From an uncultured Collinsella sp. (GTDB lineage Bacteria > Actinomycetota > Coriobacteriia > Coriobacteriales > Coriobacteriaceae): a DNA stretch of 6,141 bases. Within the stretch, counting starts at the first letter, position 1. Each line of letters begins with the position of its first letter. Both the position numbers and the translations under genes were made by a program. Shown here in pieces: positions 1 to 4,618 of the stretch. The DNA lies in contig CAADVA010000030.1 of the NCBI GenBank assembly GCA_900752345.1, positions 1 through 6,141 of the forward strand, given 5' to 3'. The notes beneath the pieces are model-generated. The model was not told the origin of the DNA. It saw nothing but the letters and a program-made list of their open reading frames with translations, and made no database searches.

Positions 1-509
1 CGCACGGCCGCCACCCCGCCACCCCCGTCGGCAGCGGCTGCACCATCGATGAGACCATCGCCATCGAGGCCGTCATCGAGAACGGCGTCGACTGCGGCCC
101 GCGCGCCTACCTGCGCCCGGGCACTCATATGCTCGACGGTTCCAAGGCCGGCACGCACGTGGAGATCAAGAAGTCCACGATCGGCGAGGGCTCCAAGGTG
201 CCGCACCTGTCCTACATCGGCGACACCACCATGGGCTCCGGCGTCAACGTGGGCGCAGGCTCCATCACCTGCAACTACGACGGCGTCCACAAGCACAAGA
301 CCGTCATCGGCAAGGATGCCTTCATCGGTTCCGACACCATGATGGTCGCGCCCGCCCAGATCGGCGACGGCGCGCTCGTTGCCGCCGGCTCCGTCATCAC
401 CGAGCCGGTTCCGGCCGACGCACTCGGTCTGGGCCGCGCCCGTCAGGTAAATATTGAGGGCTGGGCCGCCGATTATCGCCGCCGTCTGCACGAGGACGAC
501 GAGGCATAA
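1..509 (+). CDS. glmU: Bifunctional UDP-GlcNAc pyrophosphorylase / glucosamine-1-phosphate acetyltransferase GlmU, C-terminal part (5' truncated by window edge)
   Basis: The reading frame is open from base 3 and gives 168 residues before TAA at 507-509; the start lies outside the window. What is visible is the left-handed beta-helix acetyltransferase domain, with hexapeptide-type repeats (TIDETIAIEAVIENGVDCG, then GPRAYLRPGT). Family landmarks follow in order: VEIKKS, HLSYIGD (the His matches the catalytic base of the acetyltransferase site), NVGAGSITCNYDG, KTVIG, FIGSD, VAPAQIGDGALVAAGSVIT and RARQ..EGW. GlmU is cytoplasmic. This domain acetylates glucosamine-1-phosphate with acetyl-CoA; the N-terminal uridyltransferase domain, not seen here, then makes UDP-GlcNAc for peptidoglycan. 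The C-terminal tail after EGW is short and acidic (HEDDEA), so there is no added domain. prs follows after a terminator, a common pairing in Gram-positive genomes. Identification is very secure; the missing N-terminus cannot be assessed. Confidence 0.96.
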   Translation, partial: HGRHPATPVGSGCTIDETIAIEAVIENGVDCGPRAYLRPGTHMLDGSKAGTHVEIKKSTIGEGSKVPHLSYIGDTTMGSGVNVGAGSITCNYDGVHKHKTVIGKDAFIGSDTMMVAPAQIGDGALVAAGSVITEPVPADALGLGRARQVNIEGWAADYRRRLHEDDEA

Positions 510-524
510 CGCTTTGCCAAGCAC

Positions 525-558
525 AAAAGGAGCTGTTCCATGGGGACGGCTCCTTTTT
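525..558 (+). terminator. Rho-independent terminator after glmU
   Basis: A hairpin starts 16 bases after the glmU stop. AAAAGGAGC (525-533) continues through TGTTCC to 539 and pairs with GGGACGGCTCCTTTT (543-557), allowing two G-T wobbles, around a 3-nt loop. Five T residues (554-558) follow the stem. This separates glmU transcription from prs, so prs probably has its own promoter. Confidence 0.85.
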
Positions 559-602
559 CTATCGTGACCTGCGCGACCGGATGAGTGGTCGGTTCGTGTC
601 CG

Positions 603-655
603 TTGACGGTAAAGACGTTATCAAGACTCGATAAACCCCGTCGCGCGGTTACAAT
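603..655 (+). promoter_or_regulatory. Candidate prs promoter region (weak evidence)
   Basis: Between the glmU terminator and prs there is a -10-like TACAAT at 650-655, about 47 bases before the prs start, and a -35-like TTGACG at 603-608. They are 41 bases apart, so they cannot be one promoter. TACAAT lacks a good -35 at 16-18 bp, and TTGACG lacks a good -10. The region must hold a promoter if the terminator works, but its exact position is uncertain. Confidence 0.3.
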
Positions 656-701
656 GCAACAAGGCATCTATATGGCATTCGATGTATAAAGGAGAAGGGT
701 A

Positions 702-1688
702 ATGCCGATTAATGATCCCGAGAAGTCGGAGAATATGCGCAAGTCCATCCGCGTGTATTCCGGTTCCTCCAACCGTCCCCTCGCTCAGAAGATCGCTGAG
801 TACCTTGGGGTCGAGCTTTCGGGCCTTACGCTAAAGCAGTTCGCCAATGGTGAGATTTACGCCCGCTACGACGAGACCGTCCGCGGCGCCGACGTCTTCC
901 TGATTCAGTCCGTGGCCGGCGGCAACGTCAACGACATGCTCATGGAGCTGCTCATCGCCACCGACGCTGCCAAGCGCGCATCCGCCCGCTCCATCACCGC
1001 CGTTATCACCCACTACGGCTATGCCCGCCAGGACCGCAAGGCCGGCCCGCGCGAGCCCATCACCGCCCGCCTCGTCGCCAACCTGCTCGAGCGCGCCGGT
1101 GTCGACCGCATCATCACCCTCGACCTGCACCAGGGTCAGATCCAGGGCTTCTTTGATATCCCGGTCAACCACCTGTCCGCACTGCCGCTGTTTGGCCAGT
1201 ACTACAACGCCATGAACTTCGACACCGACAACCTGGTCGTCGTCTCCCCCGACGTGGGTCGTGCCAAGGCCGCCAAGAAGCTGTCCGACATGCTCGGCTG
1301 CGACCTGGCCATCGCCCACAAGGGCCGTCCGCGCCACAACGCCGCCGAGGTCATGGGCATCATCGGTGACATCAAGGGCAAGACTTGCGTCATCAATGAC
1401 GACATGATCGACACCGCTGGCACCCTGTGCGCCAACGTCAAGGAACTCAAGGCCATGGGCGCTGGCGACATCTACGTCTGCGCCACCCACGGTATCTTCT
1501 CCGGTCCGGCCATCGAGCGCCTGAACGACGCCCCGATCGTCGAGTGCGTCGTCACCGATGCCATCCCCGTCGAGGTCGGCGGCAAGATCAAGACCATCTC
1601 GGTCGCCGAGGAGTTCGCCCAGGCCATCTCCGCCGTTTACCACGAGGAGCCCGTCTCCACGCTCGTCGGCGGCGACTTCGCGCTGTAG
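702..1688 (+). CDS. prs: Ribose-phosphate pyrophosphokinase (PRPP synthase)
   Basis: Complete 328-residue protein, close to the usual family length of about 310-330. It transfers pyrophosphate from ATP to ribose-5-phosphate, giving PRPP for purine, pyrimidine, NAD, His and Trp synthesis in the cytoplasm. Class I motifs are all present: SGSSNRPLA (20-28), FANGEIYAR (47-55), NDMLMELLIATDAAKRASA (77-95), the ATP-site motif YGYARQDRK (105-113), DLHQGQIQGFF (141-151, part of the Mg/ATP region), VSPDVGRAKAA (181-191), the PRPP-binding loop DDMIDTAGT (233-241) and ATHGIFSG (261-268). The ATG at 702 is chosen because AAAGGAGAAGGG (688-699) sits just upstream with good spacing. The start could otherwise be Met12 (735), which would remove a short polar extension, but no such site precedes it. 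The gene lies between the glmU and prs terminators, so it is probably monocistronic. Codon use is strongly GC-ending, like glmU and pth. Confidence 0.97.
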   Translation: MPINDPEKSENMRKSIRVYSGSSNRPLAQKIAEYLGVELSGLTLKQFANGEIYARYDETVRGADVFLIQSVAGGNVNDMLMELLIATDAAKRASARSITAVITHYGYARQDRKAGPREPITARLVANLLERAGVDRIITLDLHQGQIQGFFDIPVNHLSALPLFGQYYNAMNFDTDNLVVVSPDVGRAKAAKKLSDMLGCDLAIAHKGRPRHNAAEVMGIIGDIKGKTCVINDDMIDTAGTLCANVKELKAMGAGDIYVCATHGIFSGPAIERLNDAPIVECVVTDAIPVEVGGKIKTISVAEEFAQAISAVYHEEPVSTLVGGDFAL

Positions 1689-1721
1689 CCTGCCGCGCGT
1701 CGCATCATCTTTGACGCTTTT

Positions 1722-1753
1722 AAAGGGTCGGAAGCTCGCTTCCGACCCTTTTT
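1722..1753 (+). terminator. Rho-independent terminator after prs
   Basis: A perfect 13-bp stem, AAAGGGTCGGAAG (1722-1734) with CTTCCGACCCTTT (1739-1751), closes a 4-nt loop and runs into five T residues (1749-1753). It lies 33 bases after the prs stop. The left inverted-repeat element starts 20 bases downstream, so the terminator was left intact. Confidence 0.93.
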
Positions 1754-1773
1754 CTATCCCTCGCCAACCCGCC

Positions 1774-1798
1774 CTGGACAATTAGTTCAGATACGTAT
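1774..1798 (+). repeat. 25-bp inverted repeat, copy A
   Basis: Forward copy, with core ATTAGTTCAGATACGTAT. It differs from copy B (inverted) at 2 of 25 positions and from copy C at 2 of 25. It contains the 8-bp palindrome ATACGTAT at its inner edge. Confidence 0.85.
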
Positions 1799-1951
1799 TT
1801 TTTAAAGCTCCAAAGGACCGTTCGGAGCCTTCTGAGCTCCCCAGCGGATGCCATGCCGTCCAAAGCTCATCGTTTTCGAGTACAACCGCTGCATATTTAC
1901 CCTCAAATCGCCCTCAAGGGCCTTAGAAACGCCTCGAACGCCCGCCGCCTT

Positions 1952-1976
1952 ATACGTATCTGAATTAACTGTCCAG
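1952..1976 (-). repeat. 25-bp inverted repeat, copy B
   Basis: Inverted copy, reading ATACGTATCTGAATTAAC then TGTCCAG on the plus strand. It closes element 1 and faces the gene at 2139. Confidence 0.85.
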
Positions 1977-2055
1977 TAGCTATCGTCAACCTTCGCGGAA
2001 GAGCTCAATTCCCTGCAATCCCCTCAACCGATTCCATCGATTTCATAACACCCAG

Positions 2056-2096
2056 CCGTTCATGGCGCGCAGCGCCCCGCTGAGCGAAAAGAACGG
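2056..2096. promoter_or_regulatory. Two-part inverted repeat upstream of the island gene
   Basis: CCGTTC (2056-2061) pairs with GAACGG (2091-2096). Inside it, CGCGCAGCG (2066-2074) pairs with CGCTGAGCG (2078-2086), with one mismatch and a 3-nt loop. There is no T-run, so it is not a typical terminator. It ends 42 bases before the start codon at 2139 and could be an operator or an RNA structure controlling that gene. The rest of 1977-2138 shows nothing else I can name. Confidence 0.35.
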
Positions 2097-2138
2097 TATG
2101 GGGTTCGCATTCTGCCGCCAACTTAGTACGTTATAGCT

Positions 2139-3266
2139 ATGACGACCGTGATTTCACATTTCTCCGCCCTCCGCGCAATTCGTCGCGCACGACGGGCGTA
2201 CTCTGCCCTACCCTGGGACTCCGTTGATAGTGAACAGCAAGCACAGGCCTTGGCTAGCTGCATTCCCAATAATGACGCGATAGACTTTGGCGCACTTTCG
2301 ATACTCGATGCCTGGAATGAAGATGATTCCGAGCTGCTCGATCTTCTCGTTTCAGACGAAGACAACAGACGCCCCGACAAGCGACTTCTTCAGCATATTC
2401 TCTCCGCTCCGCTTCCTGAAGGTGCAATTATGCGCGTCGAGGCCGACGTCTACGCAACGTCTCCTGCCGTGACAGCCATGCTTTGTTCCAAAAATGAATC
2501 AGTCGCCAAAACCTTGATGCTTCTCATGGAACTGCTCGGAACCTACTCCCTTCCTCCCGGGGCAACATACCCCATTGCCCATGACGACATCTGGCCCAAG
2601 GGCGATGGCTGCGCAGCGACGGGCGATCTTGATTGCTTGGGCAACCAGTCGGTGGCCGAGCAACTGAACGAAACCCGCTATGAACAGGCACACTACAAAT
2701 GCGAGCCCGCAACGACCATCGAAGAGCTCGAGGCGGTCGCACGGTTCGCCAAAAGTAGCTCGTACGCCTCGTTTCGTACGGCCGTTAAACTCGCCCGGGC
2801 TGGATCCGCATCCCCAGCCGAATCCCTAATGTTTGCCGTTCTCGGAGCACCCATGCGCTTTGGCGGTTTCGGATGTTGCAATCTGCCCATGGGAGGCCTG
2901 CTACTCAACTATCGAATCGACTTCGACACTCTTGCGGTCAACATGTCCTCCGGCATCCCTTACGCCATCTGCGACCTGTATTGCCCGGCAGCCGGAGTCG
3001 ACAACGAATACAACGGAATCGGGCATGAGCTTCAAAACGCTCGCATCCACGATGGCAATCGAAATAATGGTCTCAAGGCAATGGGCATCCACGTCCTGGT
3101 TATCAATCGCGACCAAATGAAAGACCTTGTTGCACTCGAAGCCTTCGCCCAAACGATGCATCGACTCGCGGGAGTCCGATTCCGATATCGCATCAAGGGC
3201 TATCGCAAGCGTCAGGCCGCTTGGCTCAACGCTCTGCGGGCCGGAATCGGCCTTGCGCCGGTCTAA
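2139..3266 (+). CDS. AbiEi-/DUF559-like protein with possible PD-(D/E)XK nuclease-fold C-terminus; function unknown
   Basis: 375 residues, cytoplasmic by appearance (no signal peptide or membrane segment). I do not recognise a named gene. The layout recalls AbiEi/DUF559-like proteins: a short N-terminal motif ISHFSALRAIRR (5-16), an acidic variable stretch (29-80), a region ending in RVEADVYATSPAVTAML (99-115) and ELLGTYSLPP (131-140), a helical linker with ASPAES (224-229), then GGFGCCNLP (242-250). The last part is nuclease-like: CDLY (Asp279), VDNEYNG (Glu290), His296, HDGNR (Asp305, Arg308) and KAMGIHVLVINRDQM (313-327), matching the D...EYDG..H...D..R...L...G..V pattern of DUF559/Vsr-like folds, with Asn in place of the usual Asp after EY. 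ATG 2139 is the first possible start, since an in-frame TAG lies at 2124. No Shine-Dalgarno precedes it, unlike prs, pth and nfnA, so a leaderless mRNA is possible. No AbiEii-type toxin partner is adjacent. Codon use differs from the neighbours. The gene itself is likely real; the fold call is moderate and the biological role is open (defence, antitoxin-like regulation or DNA processing). Confidence 0.75.
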   Translation: MTTVISHFSALRAIRRARRAYSALPWDSVDSEQQAQALASCIPNNDAIDFGALSILDAWNEDDSELLDLLVSDEDNRRPDKRLLQHILSAPLPEGAIMRVEADVYATSPAVTAMLCSKNESVAKTLMLLMELLGTYSLPPGATYPIAHDDIWPKGDGCAATGDLDCLGNQSVAEQLNETRYEQAHYKCEPATTIEELEAVARFAKSSSYASFRTAVKLARAGSASPAESLMFAVLGAPMRFGGFGCCNLPMGGLLLNYRIDFDTLAVNMSSGIPYAICDLYCPAAGVDNEYNGIGHELQNARIHDGNRNNGLKAMGIHVLVINRDQMKDLVALEAFAQTMHRLAGVRFRYRIKGYRKRQAAWLNALRAGIGLAPV

Positions 3267-3298
3267 ACGGCGAATCACCCGTGCGCCGTCGTGCAGGG

Positions 3299-3323
3299 CT
3301 GGACAGTTAGTTCAAATACGTAT
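3299..3323 (+). repeat. 25-bp inverted repeat, copy C
   Basis: Forward copy with core GTTAGTTCAAATACGTAT. It opens element 2, shortly after the TAA of the island gene. Confidence 0.85.
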
Positions 3324-3478
3324 AGAAAGACACATTGAATTAGGCTGTTTTGCAGCCATCTCTATACCATTCGCCCTATTTGAAGGCAGGATAGACTTCA
3401 AAACAGCGTCATATGGGCTAACTAAAGCTCCAAAACAACGCATCGGCATTGAATTGAGCAATTCGAGTCCTAGAACTT

Positions 3479-3503
3479 ATACGTATCTGAACTAACTGTC
3501 CAC
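3479..3503 (-). repeat. 25-bp inverted repeat, copy D
   Basis: Inverted copy, reading ATACGTATCTGAACTAAC then TGTCCAC on the plus strand. It closes element 2 and marks the right edge of the island, 55 bases before the pth -35 box. Read on the minus strand it encodes WTVSSDTYK, as copy B does. Confidence 0.85.
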
Positions 3504-3557
3504 CTCGGATTTCGACGGCCTTCCAAACGCCCCCAAACAACCTCAATTGCCCTCCAT

Positions 3558-3586
3558 TTGACAGCGGCAACAGGGTCGCTCACCAT
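3558..3586 (+). promoter_or_regulatory. Probable pth promoter
   Basis: A perfect -35 hexamer, TTGACA (3558-3563), lies 17 bp from a weak -10, CACCAT (3581-3586), placing the expected transcript start near 3593, about 24 bases before pth. It lies outside the right inverted repeat, so the island did not separate pth from it. The -10 is poor, hence moderate confidence. Confidence 0.5.
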
Positions 3587-3616
3587 AGCAGGCGACAAAT
3601 CAACGAAAGGACGAAC

Positions 3617-4246
3617 ATGGCAGCTGCACAGCCGCTTAAGATTCGCATGGTTGCCGGACTTGGCAACCCGGGCGAGGAATATGCCGAGACCCGCCACAAC
3701 GCCGGCTTTAAGGCAATCGACGAGCTGGCCCGTCAGGCCGGCGTCACGTACTGGAAAAACCAGGCCGGCGCCGAGGTCGCGCTCATCAACATCAACGACC
3801 CCGAGGAAGAGGGCGGCAAGCGCCAGATTGTGCTGGTCAAGCCGCAGTCGTACATGAATACCTCGGGCGGTCCCATCTCCAAGCTCTGCCGCGAGTACAA
3901 GATCAAGGCCGAGGAGCTGCTCGTAATCCACGACGAGCTCGACATTCCCGCCGGCGACGTGCGCGTTAAGGTGGGCGGCGGCCACGCCGGTCACAACGGC
4001 CTGCGCTCCATCATCGACAAGATGGGCAGCCGCGACTTCAGCCGCATCCGCACCGGCATCGGCAACCCTCCCGGCAAGATGGCCGTCGCCGACTACGTGC
4101 TCAAGCAGCTGCGCGCCCGCGAGGCCGAGGACTTCCAGGACACCTGCGCCCGCGCCGCCGACGCCGCCGGTCTGGCCATCGTCCACGGCGTTATCTATGC
4201 CCGCGACCACGTCAACGGCTCCGCCTCCGCCAACGGCAAGCACTAA
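3617..4246 (+). CDS. pth: Peptidyl-tRNA hydrolase
   Basis: Complete 209-residue protein, slightly longer than the usual 185-200 owing to a short N-terminal lead and a polar C-terminal tail (HVNGSASANGKH). It hydrolyses the ester bond of peptidyl-tRNAs dropped from ribosomes, recycling tRNA in the cytoplasm. The bacterial Pth active-site set is intact: GLGNPG with Asn17, TRHNAG with His27 (catalytic base in the family), SYMNTSG with Asn81, HDELD with Asp106 and GGGHAGHNGLRSI with Asn127. FSRIRTGIGNPPG (141-153) and DYVLKQL (159-165) follow, as in the family. ATG 3617 is preferred because AAAGGA (3606-3611) sits just upstream; the alternative, Met11 (3647), would give the compact family N-terminus but has no such site. 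It is often linked to glmU-prs; here the island lies between prs and pth. Codon use matches prs and glmU. Confidence 0.97.
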   Translation: MAAAQPLKIRMVAGLGNPGEEYAETRHNAGFKAIDELARQAGVTYWKNQAGAEVALININDPEEEGGKRQIVLVKPQSYMNTSGGPISKLCREYKIKAEELLVIHDELDIPAGDVRVKVGGGHAGHNGLRSIIDKMGSRDFSRIRTGIGNPPGKMAVADYVLKQLRAREAEDFQDTCARAADAAGLAIVHGVIYARDHVNGSASANGKH

Positions 4247-4283
4247 AACCTACCATTTAGGGATGTTTATTTTGGCAGGTTTT
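4245..4283 (+). terminator. Probable weak terminator overlapping the pth stop
   Basis: AAAACCTACCA (4245-4255) pairs with TGGCAGGTTTT (4273-4283) with one A-C mismatch around a 17-nt loop, ending in four T. The stem includes the last bases of the stop codon. It is AT-rich with a large loop, so probably leaky; the stronger hairpin at 4350 may be the main stop. Confidence 0.45.
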
Positions 4284-4349
4284 ATATGCGAAAACGCCGC
4301 GGCGGCCGCGCCGTAATAAACCCTGTGACGCCCTACACATGCAACGCCC

Positions 4350-4393
4350 CAAAGGGGGCCGGCCTCAACGAAGCGCGAGGCCGGCCCCCTTTG
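4350..4393 (+). terminator. Strong GC-rich hairpin, likely terminator downstream of pth
   Basis: CAAAGGGGGCCGGCCTC (4350-4366) pairs perfectly with GAGGCCGGCCCCCTTTG (4377-4393), a 17-bp stem with a 10-nt loop. The downstream sequence is TTTGCCGTTTT, an imperfect T-tract. It is nearly symmetric, but no gene arrives from the right, so it most likely ends pth read-through and insulates nfnAB. Confidence 0.7.
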
Positions 4394-4507
4394 CCGTTTT
4401 ACCCGATAAAACTGACCAAAATAAACCTGCCCCTATTTGGTAGGCCAAAGTGGATAAACCCTGCTCCCAACCGCCGAAGACACACGTAAGTGACATGTCC
4501 ATGAGGG

Positions 4508-4513
4508 TATAAT
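4508..4513 (+). promoter_or_regulatory. -10 box of the nfnAB promoter
   Basis: A perfect TATAAT lies in GGGTATAATTTG, the only such hexamer in the intergenic region. No good -35 lies at 16-18 bp (CGTAAG at 4485-4490). An 8-bp palindrome, GACATGTC (4492-4499), occupies the spacer and could be an operator, suggesting activator- or repressor-controlled expression. The transcript would start near 4520. Confidence 0.55.
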
Positions 4514-4517
4514 TTGC

Positions 4518-4600
4518 ACCGTATGTCTGCACAGCGCCTGTGCGCGTACGGTTTTATTCGGGCTACCGCCCATTTCCGTGGAGGCACGGTTCGGCAGCCC
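4518..4600 (+). ncRNA. Structured 5' leader of nfnAB (possible cis-regulatory RNA)
   Basis: The predicted mRNA leader of about 100 nt can form two hairpins. Hairpin 1: ACCGTA (4518-4523) with TACGGT (4547-4552) and TGCACAG (4528-4534) with CTGTGCG (4538-4544), followed by TTTTATT, an attenuator-like layout at the very 5' end. Hairpin 2: GGGCT (4560-4564) with AGCCC (4596-4600), CCG (4566-4568) with CGG (4592-4594), and inner CCGTG (4576-4580) with CACGG (4585-4589), closing a GAGG loop. It does not match a riboswitch class I know by eye. The Shine-Dalgarno GAGAGGGG (4607-4614) lies just past hairpin 2. Regulation by this leader is inference. Confidence 0.4.
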
Positions 4601-4618
4601 TAACAAGAGAGGGGTTCT

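Larger units (their letters stand above)
1774..1976. mobile_element. MITE-like element 1 (about 203 bp, terminal inverted repeats)
   Basis: The left end (1774-1798) begins CTGGACAATTAG and ends GATACGTAT; the right end (1952-1976) is its inverse with 23 of 25 positions identical. The interior holds no transposase. The minus strand stays open through the whole element (about 68 codons, 2008 down to 1802, TTG start, no convincing Shine-Dalgarno), and the right repeat is read as WTVNSDTYK. A short inverted pair, AAAGCTCC (1804-1811) against GGAGCCTT (1824-1831), lies next to the left end. No obvious direct duplication flanks it. A non-autonomous transposon or other family repeat is the best description. 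Confidence 0.6.
1774..3503. mobile_element. Repeat-bounded accessory island carrying one gene
   Basis: The segment between the prs terminator and the pth promoter is bounded at both ends by elements of about 200 bp whose termini are inverted copies of one 25-bp sequence: four copies in all, at 1774, 1952, 3299 and 3479. The enclosed gene (2139-3266) uses many AT-rich or rare codons (ATA, AGA, CTA, AAT, TTT) that the flanking housekeeping genes avoid. No transposase, integrase or target-site duplication is visible, so the means of entry is unknown. That it is an acquired, mobilisable unit is inferred from the repeats, the composition and its placement between prs and pth. The outer boundaries are set by the repeats only. 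Confidence 0.55.
3299..3503. mobile_element. MITE-like element 2 (about 205 bp, terminal inverted repeats)
   Basis: The left end (3299-3323) and right end (3479-3503) are inverted copies with 23 of 25 positions identical, and match element 1. The interior is AT-rich and different from element 1, apart from a shared 12-mer, TAAAGCTCCAAA (3423-3434 here, 1803-1814 there). It is full of internal pairing: GGCTG/CAGCC (3343-3357), GCTGTTTTG with CAAAACAGC (3344-3352 and 3399-3407), TTTGAAG/CTTCAAA (3379-3402) and GAATT/AATTC (3451-3464). There is no ORF of note and no clear target duplication. It begins 33 bases after the stop of the island gene. Confidence 0.6.

Noticed and set aside
473..667. 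Minus-strand 64-codon ORF between glmU and prs
   Set aside because: Crosses the glmU terminator and overlaps the glmU 3' end; no motif or ribosome site.
831..1781. Long minus-strand ORF (316 codons) antisense to prs
   Set aside because: It lies opposite a fully convincing prs, is a low-complexity Gly/Asp/Val-rich product typical of antisense frames in GC-rich genes, and has no ribosome site.
3267..3289. Possible terminator after the island gene (ACGGCG...CGCCGT)
   Set aside because: Only a 6-bp stem with an 11-nt loop and no T-run; not enough to call a terminator.
1774..3503. Integron-like cassette with attC sites
   Set aside because: The repeats do not contain the RYYYAAC/GTTRRRY core pairs needed for attC, and no integrase is present.
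1774..3503. CRISPR array
   Set aside because: Only four repeat copies, in alternating orientation, with spacings of about 150 to 1320 bp; no regular spacer pattern and no cas genes.
1774..3503. Target-site duplications around the inverted-repeat elements
   Set aside because: Bases flanking each element and the whole island were compared; no convincing direct duplication was found.
3470..4243. Minus-strand ORF (257 codons) antisense to pth
   Set aside because: Repetitive Ala/Gly/Val-rich antisense shadow of pth; it only reaches into repeat copy D by chance at its end.
4286..4489. Plus-strand 67-codon ORF in the pth-nfnA gap
   Set aside because: It reads straight through the 17-bp terminator hairpin, has a Pro/Arg-rich low-complexity product and only a weak ribosome site.
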